Shown here one piece after another: positions 53,701 through 64,000 of a stretch of DNA of 64,000 nt. Origin of the DNA: Plazaster borealis (Eukaryota; Echinodermata; Asteroidea; Forcipulatida; Labidiasteridae); the NCBI GenBank assembly GCA_021014325.1, contig CM037460.1, positions 22,396,544 through 22,460,543 on the forward strand, given 5' to 3'. The notes under the pieces are model-generated. The model was given only the letters and a program-made list of their open reading frames with translations, did no database searches and had not been told where the DNA came from. The first letter of the stretch is position 1. Every line of letters begins with the position of its first letter. The position numbers and the translations under genes are program-made.

Positions 53701-56700
53701 TAATACAGAAATTAAAAGTAATACGTCACTGAAAGTTTATCCACTGAAATCATTGGATATGTAAGACCGGTGCCTAGACAGGTGACCAGTCTACGAGCCC
53801 TTCTGCTATTATTGTTGTTTTGACCATTTGATACTATCCGAAATTTCAACGCCGCACAAACACACCTGCCTATTTTTTGAGCACACAATAGACAATGCGC
53901 TGCGGAGCGTTGGTGTTTAAATGACACTTTCATGTGTTGTTGAAAGCACTATCGGCTTAACTTATAATGCCATGCAGAAATCTTTCGAAAGGCCTTGTTT
54001 TCCCCAAAGGAAATATCTTATGCAGAGTTGTTTTCACAACGAAGCTACAGCATTAAAACAAGGGCTTTGAGGGTGCAAGACCTGTAACAAAAACGTCCTT
54101 CTAAATTCACCTTTCGCAATAGGTGTGAGTGATCAACCATAATTTTTATGAAAGAGATACAAAAATGGGAGGAATTTTAAGCTGCTCGGAGCACAAACTT
54201 GTAACAGTCCGTGCCCTCTTTTAACGGAAATTTGAAATGTCATTTCTTCACTGTCTTCCAACCCAATCGCCTCTAGTTAGAGAATGTAAAAGATAAGCCG
54301 TAAAATCAGCATCGGAAATGTCAAGGAAACAAGAGCTTGGGCTTTTGAAAATAACAAAGTTAGGCAGTTGTATGTGTTTGTTACATATTTGTATTCTAAG
54401 AACAGTAGCCTGCAGGCAACGTTTTGAGTTGGGGCCATGGAGTGTCTGGTTGGCACAATCATTCTGGCGCCAACATCTTCTCGTAAACGATCATTTTACA
54501 ATTTTTAGAAACACTATGATGCGTTTCTGTATCAGCTACAAATCACAAGCTTTCAAATTTGATAGTGTTGAATTGATATGCTGCTCATTTTAAAGGTAGA
54601 GTCTTCATTTGGTTTTTGACAAAGTAATGCTGATTTATTGGCAAAGTTTTCAATAAAGATACAATAGGTTTCAGTTTGAGTTTCAGTGATGAAAGTTTCG
54701 ATGGAATATTGTCTACTTGTTGGTGAAACAACAACAGACTGTCGCGGATTTTCACCAAGAACGTCGAATCCATCCACGTTTTCTTAGTGAGGTGACACCC
54801 TGTATCCATCTGCATCTCTGGTCGTTGTATTGAGGGCTACATTCAAACGGACACCACAGAAATTGCTTGCAGGCGATCTTTGGCGATTCAAATTTCTCGA
54901 CCTATACTTGTTATTGATTTCTAATCTTCAGATGAAACAATTTCGCATTACCAAAGTATGACACTACCTTTAAAGGTATTGTACACTTTTGGTAGCAGCT
55001 CAAAATCAGTGTCCACATTTTGCGTGATTCAACATATGCATGAACAAACAAACCTGTGAAAGTTTGAGCTCAATTGGTCATCGACGTCACGAGAAAATAG
55101 TGAAAAGAGACCTATGTGTTTTCTGTTTTTCAAACATCGAGTTTTTATCACGCGTGATAAAAACTATTGTTTTACTCATTTCTCAGAAACGATAGCATTT
55201 TAGGCAGAAATATTTTAAGGAACCCTTTCAACCATTACTTACTTTAAATCATGTAAGTTGTGTGTGAATCTGTGAACATTTGTGTTTTTCGATCTTACCA
55301 ATAGTGTACAGGGCCTTTAAGTCTAAATTGCATTTCATAGCACACACATGGGAGCTCAGTGACAAGGGATCAGGATCCAACCACGTTTTGTTGCCCTCGT
55401 TTTTTAATTGCTTTTGCATGTAGAAGCACACCCGCTTGCCAATCTGGGCGATGAGTGCACCGGCAAATTGCACTATGTTTTTCAAATCAGTTAATCAAAA
55501 TTTCATTAAATCTGCTAGCTTTTTGTTGACATTCCTTCCTGAATTAAACAATAAAATGCACCGTCACCCGAGCAGTTTTGAGTGGGTTCTATTGATCTCT
55601 CATTGTGGAGTATTAATTGAAGACATTTTTTATAGTATCGGGGACTAAAAGGTTTTTCAATTGAAAGCTTAATTTGTTTGAAGTCGGTTCAAGTAGCATT
55701 CATTCTGAGAAGTATTTGTATGGAATACTGTCATTATACGAGCTCTTTGTGCTATAGAATTATGTTGTTGTAGAATTATGTTGTTGTTAGACGTATTTTT
55801 GTGTTATTTTTTGTTCTAGAGTGTGATTTTTACACACTTTATCATTCTGTTATATTATTTGTAGCAAAATTACACGGATCCCGTGGACATGATGAGCTAG
55901 AATCCAGATTGTCAAAATTTTTTCCTCGAAATGAAGCATCTCATTTTGTAGCCGAAACGAGAATAAAGTTGTCACACTTCATTTTCCGGATGGAGGAAGT
56001 TGACGGCGAAAAGATGAAGGCAAATATGAAAAAGTAAAAAAATAAGGTTGCAATGGAGAAAACAACCTTAACGCGGGGGCGTGGGGTGGGGCGTGGGGGA
56101 TGTTACCGGTACACTGCACTGACCCAATTTGACAGGAATCAAAGACAGGCCAACTACTGTAGCGACAGCATCGACCTGAATAACGCATAATTTCCACATC
56201 GACTTGCCTCTGTTGTTGGGATTTCAAGTGCATGGTTATAAACGGCTAACGTTGTGACCCTCCATTTTGTGACCCTCATAGAATTGCAATTTTCTGCACC
56301 TGTTTGTTAAGCTTATTTGTCCGGTTTTAGTTCAGAAATAACTTTATATAGGTGAGGCTTATTACCTGACAAGCCTTGTAAACATGCAAGGTTTACAAAC
56401 CATAAATGTGGGCCTAACTGTAGTTCAAAAAAGGGGGCTGATTGGACCTACTATTCGTCCTTTGCACGGTCAGCCATTTGCGTGTAGAGCCTCAACTTGG
56501 GGACAGCAGTGAATAGAAGCATTATAAAACTCTGTATTGTCACGGTAATGTAATGACACTTTCGTCCAAACAGATGCATAAATAGGCCTACAATACAAAT
56601 GAAGCATGAAGTCATGCACATGGCGGATCCGTGCAAAGGGCAAATAAGAAGGGTACCTTCTCCACACAGATAAATAAACGTGAAATATTGCAAAATTCTA

Positions 56701-58907
56701 ACATTTAAAACGTGCAGGAACGATGGAAAGGCCCACATTTTTTGCTGTTTTCGCACAGACGGTGAAAAACCCCAAAAGGCCATGAAGGGATCTGTTTCAT
56801 ACTTTTATTCCTTCCGTTATTTCTTTATTACTTCATTCATTCTTTTAAAGTAAGTATTTGCAAAGAAATAATACCGGTATACAATGAAATAACAAACCTG
56901 TGAAAGCTAAAGCTCAATCGGTCATCGGAATCAGTACAAAATAGTGAGAAAAAAAAATCTGTGTGTTTTCACTGTTTTCAAACATTTTGTTTTGGACTCG
57001 TATAATCAAATCTAATTGTTTTATTCATTTCTCAAAAACAGTATTAATTCAAGCCAAACGTATTTCAAGGGAATGTTTCCACCACAACCATCTTTATACC
57101 AAGTTTAATGTGTAAATCAGTGAGAATTTATTGTTGTAAATCTTAGCAATGCTGTGCACACCCTCTTAAAAAATAGGGCATGGAACAAGATGAACCTGAA
57201 TCACGATATGGGGGTGATTTATGCTGCACTTTGCAGGGCCTACTTTGCGAGAATTCTCGGTATCAATGCCCTTAAGATCTTAATCTCCAGTGGTGCAGAA
57301 TTGCTGTAACAGTATACGGGAAACACTGGATTGCTTTGAATGCCTTTGAGTTTGTTTGTTTGTTTCATCGGTGATGCATATTTTTTGGGGTAAATTGTTA
57401 TTTTTCAAATTTAATTGAACTTTGTTATCGACGCTGAACTCGACAAATGGTGCGCTCTTAACGAAAACATGTTCGACAATAGATAGACCACCATTAGAGG
57501 TCGGGTTGGCGTAGTGGTATCTTTCCTCGCCTTCCACCTCTAGGAGCCCAGTTCGAATCACGAACTACGTGGATTGGGTTTTCAGTTCCTACCTGACTGC
57601 GTGGGTTTTCCCTGGAATAATTCTCTGGGGTTTTCCTCCCCTATCTAAAACTGAAACTTCCTTCATTGTCTTCTCTCCATTGGGTTCTTGGCTATAGTAC
57701 AGTGATTAAGTTCGCTTTATTGAGAGTCCTTGGCTTCACAACCAGAATAAATGAAATGAAATGAAATGAAATGAAATGAAACGAAATGAAATGAAATGAA
57801 ATGAAATGAAATTACGACAGATCAGGAGGGCCTGTTGACCCAATTCTCCTGACGTCACCATCACCATAAATCCTTGGTTGCGCCATTTAGGGAGTCAATG
57901 CCCCCGTGTGACAGTGTAAAGTGCGAATTTTAGGCGACGCGGCATTTACATATATAATTTGCAACGTACAATGTTGAATCCCACAAAATGGCGAACGTGG
58001 TACACAGTAACTGCGTGTGACATTATGTGCAAGGGGTCCATACCGTAGGTTTACGGTCAAATGGGTGTTTTTCGAACAGTTCTTTGATTTGGGGGATCCC
58101 TGTTCGTCTGCTCTTTATGTCTTTCAAATGATAACTTGTTGGGCACTTTTTTCATTCATGGTTTAAAACTGTCTGTATATTTCCTCGTGGCTAACGTTTT
58201 CTGGGGATATTTAAATATCTGTTGTGTTTTGAGGTGTATTTGAATGGTTTAAGAATCCAAGATATCTTGTGCAAAAAGTCATTAAAGGCACTGAACACGT
58301 TTGGTAATTGTCAAAGACCAGTGTTCTCACTTGTTGTATCCCAATATGCATAAAATAACAAGCCTGTGAAAATTTGGGCTCAATTGGTCATCGAAGTTGC
58401 AAGAAAATGATGAAAGAAAAAACACCCTTGTTGTACAAATTTGTGTGCTTTCAGATGGGAATAAAAGGCTTCTTGCAAGAAGTCTTTTATTATTTTAGTG
58501 AGAAATTACCTCTTTCTCAAAAACTACGTTACTTCAGAGGGAGTCGTTTCTCACAATGTTTTATACTATCAACAGCTCTCTGTTGCTCGTTACCAAGTCA
58601 GTTTTTATGCTAATATATATTTTGAGTAATTACCAAACGTGTACAATGCCTTTAAACGAGGACGACTTGTTCATGAGAAACAGGTGGATTTACCTAGATT
58701 AAAATTCAGACTCCGAACAGCGTCGCCCTCAACGGTGACCACGAGGTTTTCCTCCTGTATGTACAGCACGTTTTCCCGTCGATACGAGAGCTTCACTTCG
58801 CCCAGACGCTGGTTACACTGTATGTTGAACGCCTCCGAGTCCGATATCTTAGGCTCACCTTTCGTCCGGTAGGTGTTAAAAGACTCCTGGAAGATGTTAC
58901 GCATGAT
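47541..58907 (-). CDS. Unidentified protein, last two exons (partial)
   Basis: Two exons join in phase across an 11-kb intron: 58694-58907 (71 codons plus one base, donor G|GTAAAT) and 47541-47725 (acceptor TATACACAG). The joined 132-aa end starts IMRNIFQESFNTYRTKG, includes EVKLSYRRENVLYIQEENLV and LNFNLGFEVNMGLRGLECMG, and finishes RDLVHSRLYHTLGSPK before TAA. The stop overlaps an AATAAA signal. Balanced composition, codon use and matched phases argue for real coding sequence, but I do not recognise the family. The first exon is strand-rich in character. The N-terminal exons are not found and may lie beyond 64 kb. Confidence 0.6.
47905..48135 (-). repeat. Reverse copy of the 15837-16190 repeat
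   Basis: 'tttcattggataaatgggcagtgacgtaagctttcc', 'tctgtgttacgattggtccg' and 'cgcacataatgtttgtatgtaatg' are the complement of that family. Confidence 0.6.
48837..49290 (+). mobile_element. TTAA MITE, family 1, with nested SINE tail
   Basis: TTAAAGGCATGAACACG to GTACAGCGCCTTTAA. The core is the different palindrome CTTCAGGCCTGAAG. A family A/LINE tail (48942-49015: ATAATAAT run, 'gcgcacatatccaccctgctgggtgttcaaggcgc') interrupts 'ggctcaattggtcatc'. Confidence 0.8.
49466..49835 (-). mobile_element. TTAA MITE, family 1, complete
   Basis: TTAAAGGTATCGTACACG to GTTCAGTGCCTTTAA. The core is identical to that at 44289. The two share the GGTATCG left end, so they are recent sisters. Confidence 0.8.
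50133..50530 (+). mobile_element. TTAA MITE, family 2, complete
   Basis: TTAAAGGGTCTGTTACG to CGTACACAATCCCTTTAA. The stem is GAGAAGCGTTACTGCAGTAACGTTTCTC. Confidence 0.8.
51156..51514 (-). mobile_element. TTAA MITE, family 2
   Basis: TTAAGGGATTGGATACG to CGTATACAGACCCTTTAA. The central stem, with half-site AATCTGAGAAGCGTTACT, is a near-perfect palindrome (about 51313-51350). Confidence 0.8.
51530..52090. other. No gene recognised
   Basis: AT-rich non-coding sequence; nothing with splice signals or repeat ends stands out. Confidence 0.4.
52636..53344. mobile_element. Inner palindromic element within the hAT
   Basis: GTGCTGCACGCTACGCTGG and AACGATAACCAACGGTTCA at the left are mirrored by TGAACCGTTGGTTATCGTT and CCAGCGTAGCACGCAGCA at the right. 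The arms are near 100 bp. Confidence 0.75.
52747..53224. mobile_element. About 470-bp TIR element, copy 2
   Basis: Ends TGCACCCCACTAAATA and TTAGTGGGGTGCG. A paralogue of 46081-46550, sitting at the centre of the nested stack. Confidence 0.75.
53810..54585. other. No gene recognised
   Basis: Non-coding by eye on both strands. Confidence 0.4.
54590..54973. mobile_element. TTAA element with AGGTAG ends
   Basis: TTAAAGGTAGAGTC to TGACACTACCTTTAA. The interior is unlike families 1 and 2. It directly abuts the next TTAA element. Confidence 0.6.
54970..55320 (+). mobile_element. TTAA MITE, family 1b
   Basis: TTAAAGGTATTGTACAC to GTACAGGGCCTTTAA. It shares 'acctgtgaaagtttgagctcaattggtcatcg' with family 1. 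The core is a 24-bp palindrome with half-site GTTTTTATCACG. Confidence 0.75.
55330..56840. other. No gene recognised
   Basis: AT-rich. The plus frame at 55801-56037 (ending DGEKMKANMKK) follows a weak TTTGTAG acceptor but has no recognisable family. I see no other candidate. Confidence 0.4.
56846..57168 (+). mobile_element. TTAA MITE, family 1b, old copy
   Basis: TTAAAGTAAG to CACACCCTCTTAA, with 'ataacaaacctgtgaaagctaaagctcaatcggtcatcgg'. The core palindrome is eroded. Confidence 0.6.
57495..57812 (+). mobile_element. SINE family B, full length, AATGA tail
   Basis: Head GGTTGGCGTAGTGGTATC, B-box-like CAGTTCGAATCACG, body 'ggaataattctctggggttttcctcccc', and a (AATGA)n tail at 57749-57812 with one AACGA variant. 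Confidence 0.75.
57820..58280. other. No gene recognised
   Basis: Intron sequence of the unidentified minus-strand gene; no feature seen. Confidence 0.4.
58282..58655 (+). mobile_element. TTAA MITE, family 1, complete
   Basis: TTAAAGGCACTGAACACG to GTACAATGCCTTTAA. The core is GGCTTCTTGCAAGAAGTC, as at 38320. It lies 40 bp from the splice donor of the 58694-58907 exon. Confidence 0.8.
58694..58907 (-). CDS. Unidentified gene, penultimate exon
   Basis: Acceptor after a long pyrimidine tract (CTTCTCCCGTTACTCTTG...CATGCAG). 71 codons include GEPKISDSEAFNIQCNQRLG and VVTVEGDAVRSLNFNL. The open frame extends upstream into the tract, so a start at MQIMRN is also possible. Confidence 0.6.
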
Positions 58908-58999
58908 CTGCATGGTAGTCCAGATATTGAACAAGAGTAACGGGAGAAGAACATAAGAGAGGTTTAGGTAATACAAAACCTCATAGATTGGGGCTTATG

Positions 59000-60060
59000 C
59001 TAGTGTTTGGACGGGTCAGAATAACACAAGTGCGTAACAAGAGCTTCGTGACATTTTGTTCCATGTAAATTTAAACGGCAGAATCCACTTGACAAAATAC
59101 ATTTTTTTCTTCTCCTCCTCTTTCGCCTTTTGTTATTTTCTTATACAACAGGAGCAACATCAAGGTGCCTTGAAATTAATAGAGTACGGAGCAGGTATTA
59201 AAAATCTGGAGTATGTTTTGAAAGAAAAATGATCTGCATGGGATGGAGTGGCGTGTCACCTGGGGGAGAATTCTCGGCATTCACGCCGCAGACTCAATAA
59301 CGGAAGATTATGCATCTTGCCGCTCAAGGGAGAAAAATGTTCGGCCGCCCGCGGGGGCTTTTGTTCCCTCGCAGTGGAAAATTTATCCCCAGGGTCAGAA
59401 ATTCGTGCCATTCGAAAGGTCTGAAGACTCATTGGCTTTAGAGAATGGTTAAAGTGAGGATACAATCTGCCAATGATTAAAGGTACTGACAGGAAACTTA
59501 TGGTCAGTCTACCGTAGTTTTTAGGAGCATACCTCTTTTGACAACCCTAAGCCAAACTCAATAAACCATATGCACAAGCGCCATCTTTGAGATATATCTT
59601 GGGAAACGGAGTAAAGTTTAGAGATAAATTAAGCTGCCAAGATGGACGGCATGCTGTATACATGTAGCTATGCCAGGTTTGATAGTTGTGTACCGGATTG
59701 CTTTATAATCAGCGCGCCATGATGGTTGCAGGTGTGTTGCTTGCCTCGGATTTCAGCCAGAATCCTTTGCGCGCCGATCATGCGCATAGGGACATGCATA
59801 TAGGCTGTTCAATTCCAAAAATGGTTTGTTAAAATGCATGTGAATTGCACGTTTTAACATCAAACATTCAAAAGTTAAAATACAAAAAAGGTAGGTAAAT
59901 AGTAAATAACGGAAACAATTATGTTCATCATCTAAAAATACAGATGAAAAAACTTGTCTCATTGAAAATTGGAAGGCAGAACATTGTAGCTTACCGTGGG
60001 GTACACCATACAAAAAACATCAAAAGAACACCTTTTACGTCTTCGGAATATGTACATCTT
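59000..60060. other. No gene recognised
   Basis: Non-coding by eye; upstream exons of the minus-strand gene were sought here and not found. Confidence 0.4.
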
Positions 60061-60068
60061 TAACATAG

Positions 60069-60917
60069 ATTTTCAACAAAATCTCATCCATTTTAACGCC
60101 CAGCTCATTCAATATCGTTTATTTGATTATTTATTTTGAATTTTTAGACATTTACACAGTGAACACAAGTTGAACAGGGGCTGTCAAGGGATAGTATAAC
60201 ATCTTTTATCGAAAGATGTGTACAACCAGACCCCGGCCAACGGTAAAAATAACCATACAATTATTAAAATGGAGATTGCACAAAAAAGGCTTTAAAAATC
60301 ACACTGCAGTAAAACATTAAAACACAAGCAATTCTAAAACCTGACAGAAACAAAACCAGGGGGCAGGGATAAAAATAATTTTAAAAACCCAAACAAGACT
60401 AAGATCCCGAAAGATCCTCCCCAGCCTCACACGAAGGAACTTAAAACCCAGCAAAAGTCAAAACATTCCTATAATCCACAGTAAGTACAGAGAACATGAA
60501 TACACCAGTATGATTACATCAGTAGTCAACAGTCAAAAGGAGTACCTCAATTTCAACAGTTTGTCATTCATTGGTCAAAGTAATAAGGTCGTTAAAATTC
60601 ATGAGGTTTACAACGATCATTCAATTTCGCAAAAGCCAGCAGCAAGAGGCCAAGCCAAGCATTCACCTTCATCAATTGTAAAATAGGTAGTAGAAGTTCA
60701 TTTGAAGAATTTGTAGTTTTGGGTTTCTATAAATGAAATAAAATGACTGAAACGAACGTGCATGAGATGAATGAAATCATGCACGGAAACGAACATGAAT
60801 AAAACGGCAGCTAAAGAGAAATCAAAGTTCGAATGAATCAACACGGAAACGTGCGTGAACTTGAGTGCGTGTTAATGAAACTGAATACATTTTTGCTGAA
60901 ATTGCCCGGGAAAACCT
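60069..60917. mobile_element. MITE of the CATTCAATTTC family, interrupted by LINE 3' end
   Basis: The right part 'gtagtcaacagtcaaaaggag...gcccgggaaaaccta' follows 15211-15657. The left part is split at about 60118 by about 400 bp starting 'ttatttattttgaatttttagac', which looks like a reversed LINE 3' end. Confidence 0.6.
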
Positions 60918-61349
60918 ATATTGACTTATAAACACTATTGTACAACAAGCTTATAAAAAAGGGAACTATAGTCACAATCAATCTCTGATTGTTGTCAATA
61001 CCCCAAAGTAGGCCTCAATTGTTCTTTTTTTCTTCTTCTAAGATTACAATCGACACCATGAGGACGGTTTTTGAAAACCATGTTTTGGGTTGAGGCACTA
61101 GCATGTAATTTTGCTACTTTTGTTTTACAAGTTTCTACGCAAGTAACAATCAGCCAGCAAACTGAATCTGCGCAGATACCGCTTTGTTGAGCGCATGCGA
61201 GCTTCATCTTTCGTAAGTGTGACGTATAATTCCACTGTAAGCCACGCCCACTTCACACAAACTGGCTCCAACGATTACCAGAAGCCCGTGGGATTTGCAT
61301 TGAGCTAGTTTTGTATGAGGATTTATGAAAGAAAAGTTAACTGTAATGG

Positions 61350-61490
61350 GAGACTTTAGAACACTAGGTGGCAGCAGACTTACCAGGTAAATTTCCATTG
61401 TTTACGTAGTTCTGAGCATGCGCAAATTACCGGGAACAATGGATTTACCTGGTAAGTCTGCTGCCACCTAGCGCCCCAAAAGTCTCCCAT
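61350..61490. repeat. Foldback hairpin
   Basis: GGGAGACTTTAGAACACTAG and GGTGGCAGCAGACTTACCAG (61351-61395) are mirrored by CTGGTAAGTCTGCTGCCACC and AAAAGTCTCCCA (61448-61489). The arms are near 55 bp and the loop near 26 nt. Confidence 0.85.
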
Positions 61491-61699
61491 TGGACTTGGC
61501 TTTTACATAATTCTTTACTCAAAGTCTTTTCAGACTTATAAATTTCTGTAATAATAAAAAATGCCTTTGAACGATGAAATAAGTAATTTGTTTTACAAAT
61601 TACACGCAATGCTAGATTTGGAGCCGGTGTCGTAGGGACATCAAACCCATATGGGAAATTAACATGGGCTGAAGGAGGTTGATTCAAAAGAGGGCGCTA

Positions 61700-63140
61700 T
61701 CAGAAGAAATGTGTACACACTTCGCCGGAAGCATTGCAAACTTTGGGCGTCCGTGCAGCAGATGCGCGCCCGTATTTGACGCAATGACTTACATGTACTA
61801 TTAACTGGAATAGTGCATACAAACACACAGAGATCGTAGATGAAGAGTAGATTTTTTTAAATCATATCTCCTAAACCACATGGCCATACTCTTTGCACCG
61901 TCTTGTACCTCACTACACATTTGACATGTTATTCAGAAACATGACCCCACTTTGACCTTTCCTCTACGGACCAAACAGCAAGTTCAAAGAGTTAGTTTAA
62001 GGGTTTACGACCAAACTTAACATGTTGGATATGACGTGTTATTTTCAGTATGTTCTCTTTTTGTTCCACTAACCGAAATCCACTGTGTTCGTTTTTACGA
62101 ACACTTAATTGCTCGTTTTTTGTTTTTATTTTCTAAGACACTACTTTTTGCTAGATTTCTGGCCTTTTTTCTTCTTCTGAAATCTAAAAAGTTGTTACGG
62201 CGTGGTGCTCCGCCGACCCCAGCTGCATGGGCGTTCGATCAAGTCACTTCAAATACGGCACAGAGACCGAACGCATTAGCCTTTTTGAGGTCATTATGGT
62301 GAATGATATGAGAGCACTGTTTGGTTTGGGCGTACAGACAAATTTACCTAAACCTCATGGTGTCAAAGTAATGACTGTGTCCACTATTATCTCAAAATGG
62401 CTTATTGACTATCTTGCTAGCTTTGCAATTGCTCGGACAATATGTGATTAGTTTGCTTTGCCTTTGGTGCATTTTGCTCCGTGTCATGTACTGTTTGAAA
62501 TACTGTGCATATAGTCATAGCTGTCAGGGGGTATTAAGTGCAGGATGTAAGAAATAGCTAGCTCTGGGAACGACTTGCAACATCGTACACCATCTCCCGC
62601 AGCTGCAAAACCATCGATTGAAAACTTGAACTAGGTCGACTTGAAATGCATTCCCTGTCGGTAAACAATTCTAGACTGAACCATCAAGGTTTTATCATAA
62701 CACGAAAAGCAAGAATAAAATCGTTATTACCAAGAACTACAGTGTGCACTATCACCATGTCTCTTGACGAAGAAAATAAAACCATTCGTTTTGATATGCA
62801 TTGCTTCAAGAAAGTATAAGAATTTTGTTTACATAACATGAAGAAACCAAACGATTTTGTTTTTGTTTATGTCACCATAGTCCATTGGTTAGAATTTCAA
62901 TTACAAGGTTGTGGTTTCGAATCCTACCAAAGCTAAAACCACTGATTTCACAATAACTAGAATAAGTATTGTCGTATAGTTTACATGTAGGCCTACTCAA
63001 TTACAATTTCTTAATTTGTGCACTACATAATCATTGACGTTAAACCAATGTTTGTTTGAAAGAGATTGGCTGTTGCCAGCTTGGCGTTTATATCCTCCTC
63101 TTGTGGGAGCTTTGCCGAGTTCCCTTGACTAGAAGATCAT
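61700..63140. other. No gene recognised
   Basis: AT-rich. A tRNA-like relic 'ccattggttagaat...gtggtttcgaatcctacc' lies at about 62880-62930, probably an eroded SINE head. Confidence 0.4.
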
Positions 63141-63145
63141 CATCT

Positions 63146-63300
63146 AAACAAACAAACAAACAAACAAACAAACAAACAAACAAACACCCCCAACACCCCC
63201 AAAACAAACAAACAAACAAACAACTAAACACCCCAACAAACAAACAAACAAACAAACAAACAAACAAACAAACAAACCAACAAACAAACAAACAAACACC
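63146..63300. repeat. (CAAA)n microsatellite with interruptions
   Basis: About 150 bp of CAAA units interrupted by two 'caccccaacacccc'-like segments. The ORFs on both strands are low-complexity artefacts. Confidence 0.9.
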
Positions 63301-63309
63301 CCTTCTAAC

Positions 63310-64000
63310 TAATAACGTACTGAAACAAAACTACAGAATGCAGTCTGATAGTCTCTTAATGAAGCAAACCGAACCGTCCGCTTTGATGGACACTGCTTCA
63401 TATAATGGAAAACACCTAGATAAAACGTCTTGATCCAAGACTACCGGTACACTTCTTAGTGTGGTCGTCTCTTTACATGAAGCAATACACCCATTCAAAT
63501 TGAGGAGCGTTGCTTGTTTTCTCTATATATACGCTGCTTGCATAGTCCGGATAGTGTGTTTATTCAATCCAAGTCTGAATATAATGTGAAATGACGTTAC
63601 AGATATCAACATGAGTAGCTGAAGACATTTTGTCGTTTCTGCTGCATCAATTCACCTCATAAAGATTGCTTGATAAAAACACACCTCGTTATCAATCAAA
63701 ATATGCAACGCTGTAGGCTATTTTCTTAAATATTATGTATTGAAAAATTCATTTAAATTAAAGAGGCGTGTCGAAGTAATTTAACAGTAAACAGTAAGTA
63801 TTTTGATATCAATATTGAAGTTATATGTATATTTTGAACAGTAAAATAAACCACACTGAGGGAGCTTAATATAGTGCACAACAATGAAGTTTCTCTCGGG
63901 GATGCCACACTAAAGACGAGTTGGTCATGAGGCGACTGAGCCGAGGGTTCGGCGTCGCCTTCAGGGCCGTCAGTGATTTCTTATTTTCTCATTTCCGCCC
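63310..64000. other. No gene recognised; right edge
   Basis: Non-coding by eye. A short plus frame from ATG 63929 (MRRLSRGFGVAFRAVSDF) is open at the window end but too short to call. Confidence 0.35.

Larger units (their letters stand above)
52097..53800 (+). repeat. Third copy of the 15837-16190 repeat, split by a hAT-like element
   Basis: The left part (52097-52317) and right part (53622-53800) together rebuild the order seen at 15837-16190, with the 1.3-kb element between. Confidence 0.7.

Noticed and set aside
55801..56037. Possible exon ending DGEKMKANMKK
   Set aside because: Weak acceptor, AT-rich leader and no recognisable family; insufficient support.
63056..63433. 125-aa frame of repeated QTNK
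   Set aside because: Translation of the (CAAA)n microsatellite; not a protein-coding signal and not a CRISPR array, since the units are 4 bp.

Overview
This is a eukaryotic, intron-rich, AT-rich and repeat-dense window. The proteins are animal-like, and the abundant small transposons (elements flanked by TTAA that carry the word AGGCACTG...CAGTGCCT, plus tRNA-derived SINEs) fit a marine deuterostome. An echinoderm, most likely a sea star, is my best guess; this is inference from repeat style and gene content. There are no prokaryotic operons, CRISPR arrays or true tRNA/rRNA genes.

Genes, left to right. (1) 1.27-1.37 kb, minus: first coding exon of a gamma-glutamylcyclotransferase (GGCT)-like gene whose remainder would lie off the left edge. 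(2) 3.37-8.67 kb, plus: a complete three-exon GGCT-like gene of 175 aa, divergent from the first. (3) 11.65-32.13 kb, minus: a complete mitochondrial leucyl-tRNA synthetase gene (LARS2). I resolved 18 coding exons with mutually consistent splice phases, giving 900 aa from an initiator ATG to TGA. (4) 34.8-40.24 kb, plus: ribosomal protein eL13 (RPL13), 214 aa in three coding exons plus a probable non-coding 5' exon. (5) 47.54-58.91 kb, minus: the last two exons of an unidentified gene, whose 5' part is not found and may lie to the right. LARS2 and RPL13 are head to head, about 2.7 kb apart.

Most of the rest is mobile DNA. There are TTAA-flanked non-autonomous DNA transposons of at least two classes (TIR AGG..., and piggyBac-like TIR CCCTTT...). 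A 1.3 kb hAT-like element has a clear 8-bp target duplication. Three or more SINE families are present, together with CR1/L2-like LINE fragments and several foldback palindromes. The elements are nested, and older copies act as empty-site references for younger ones.

The most unusual signal is in the TTAA elements. Copies share conserved outer sequence, but the central palindrome differs from copy to copy while remaining self-complementary. Two other structural curiosities are a 26-bp perfect hairpin at 33.16 kb and an inverted duplication that brackets the RPL13 promoter and first exon.
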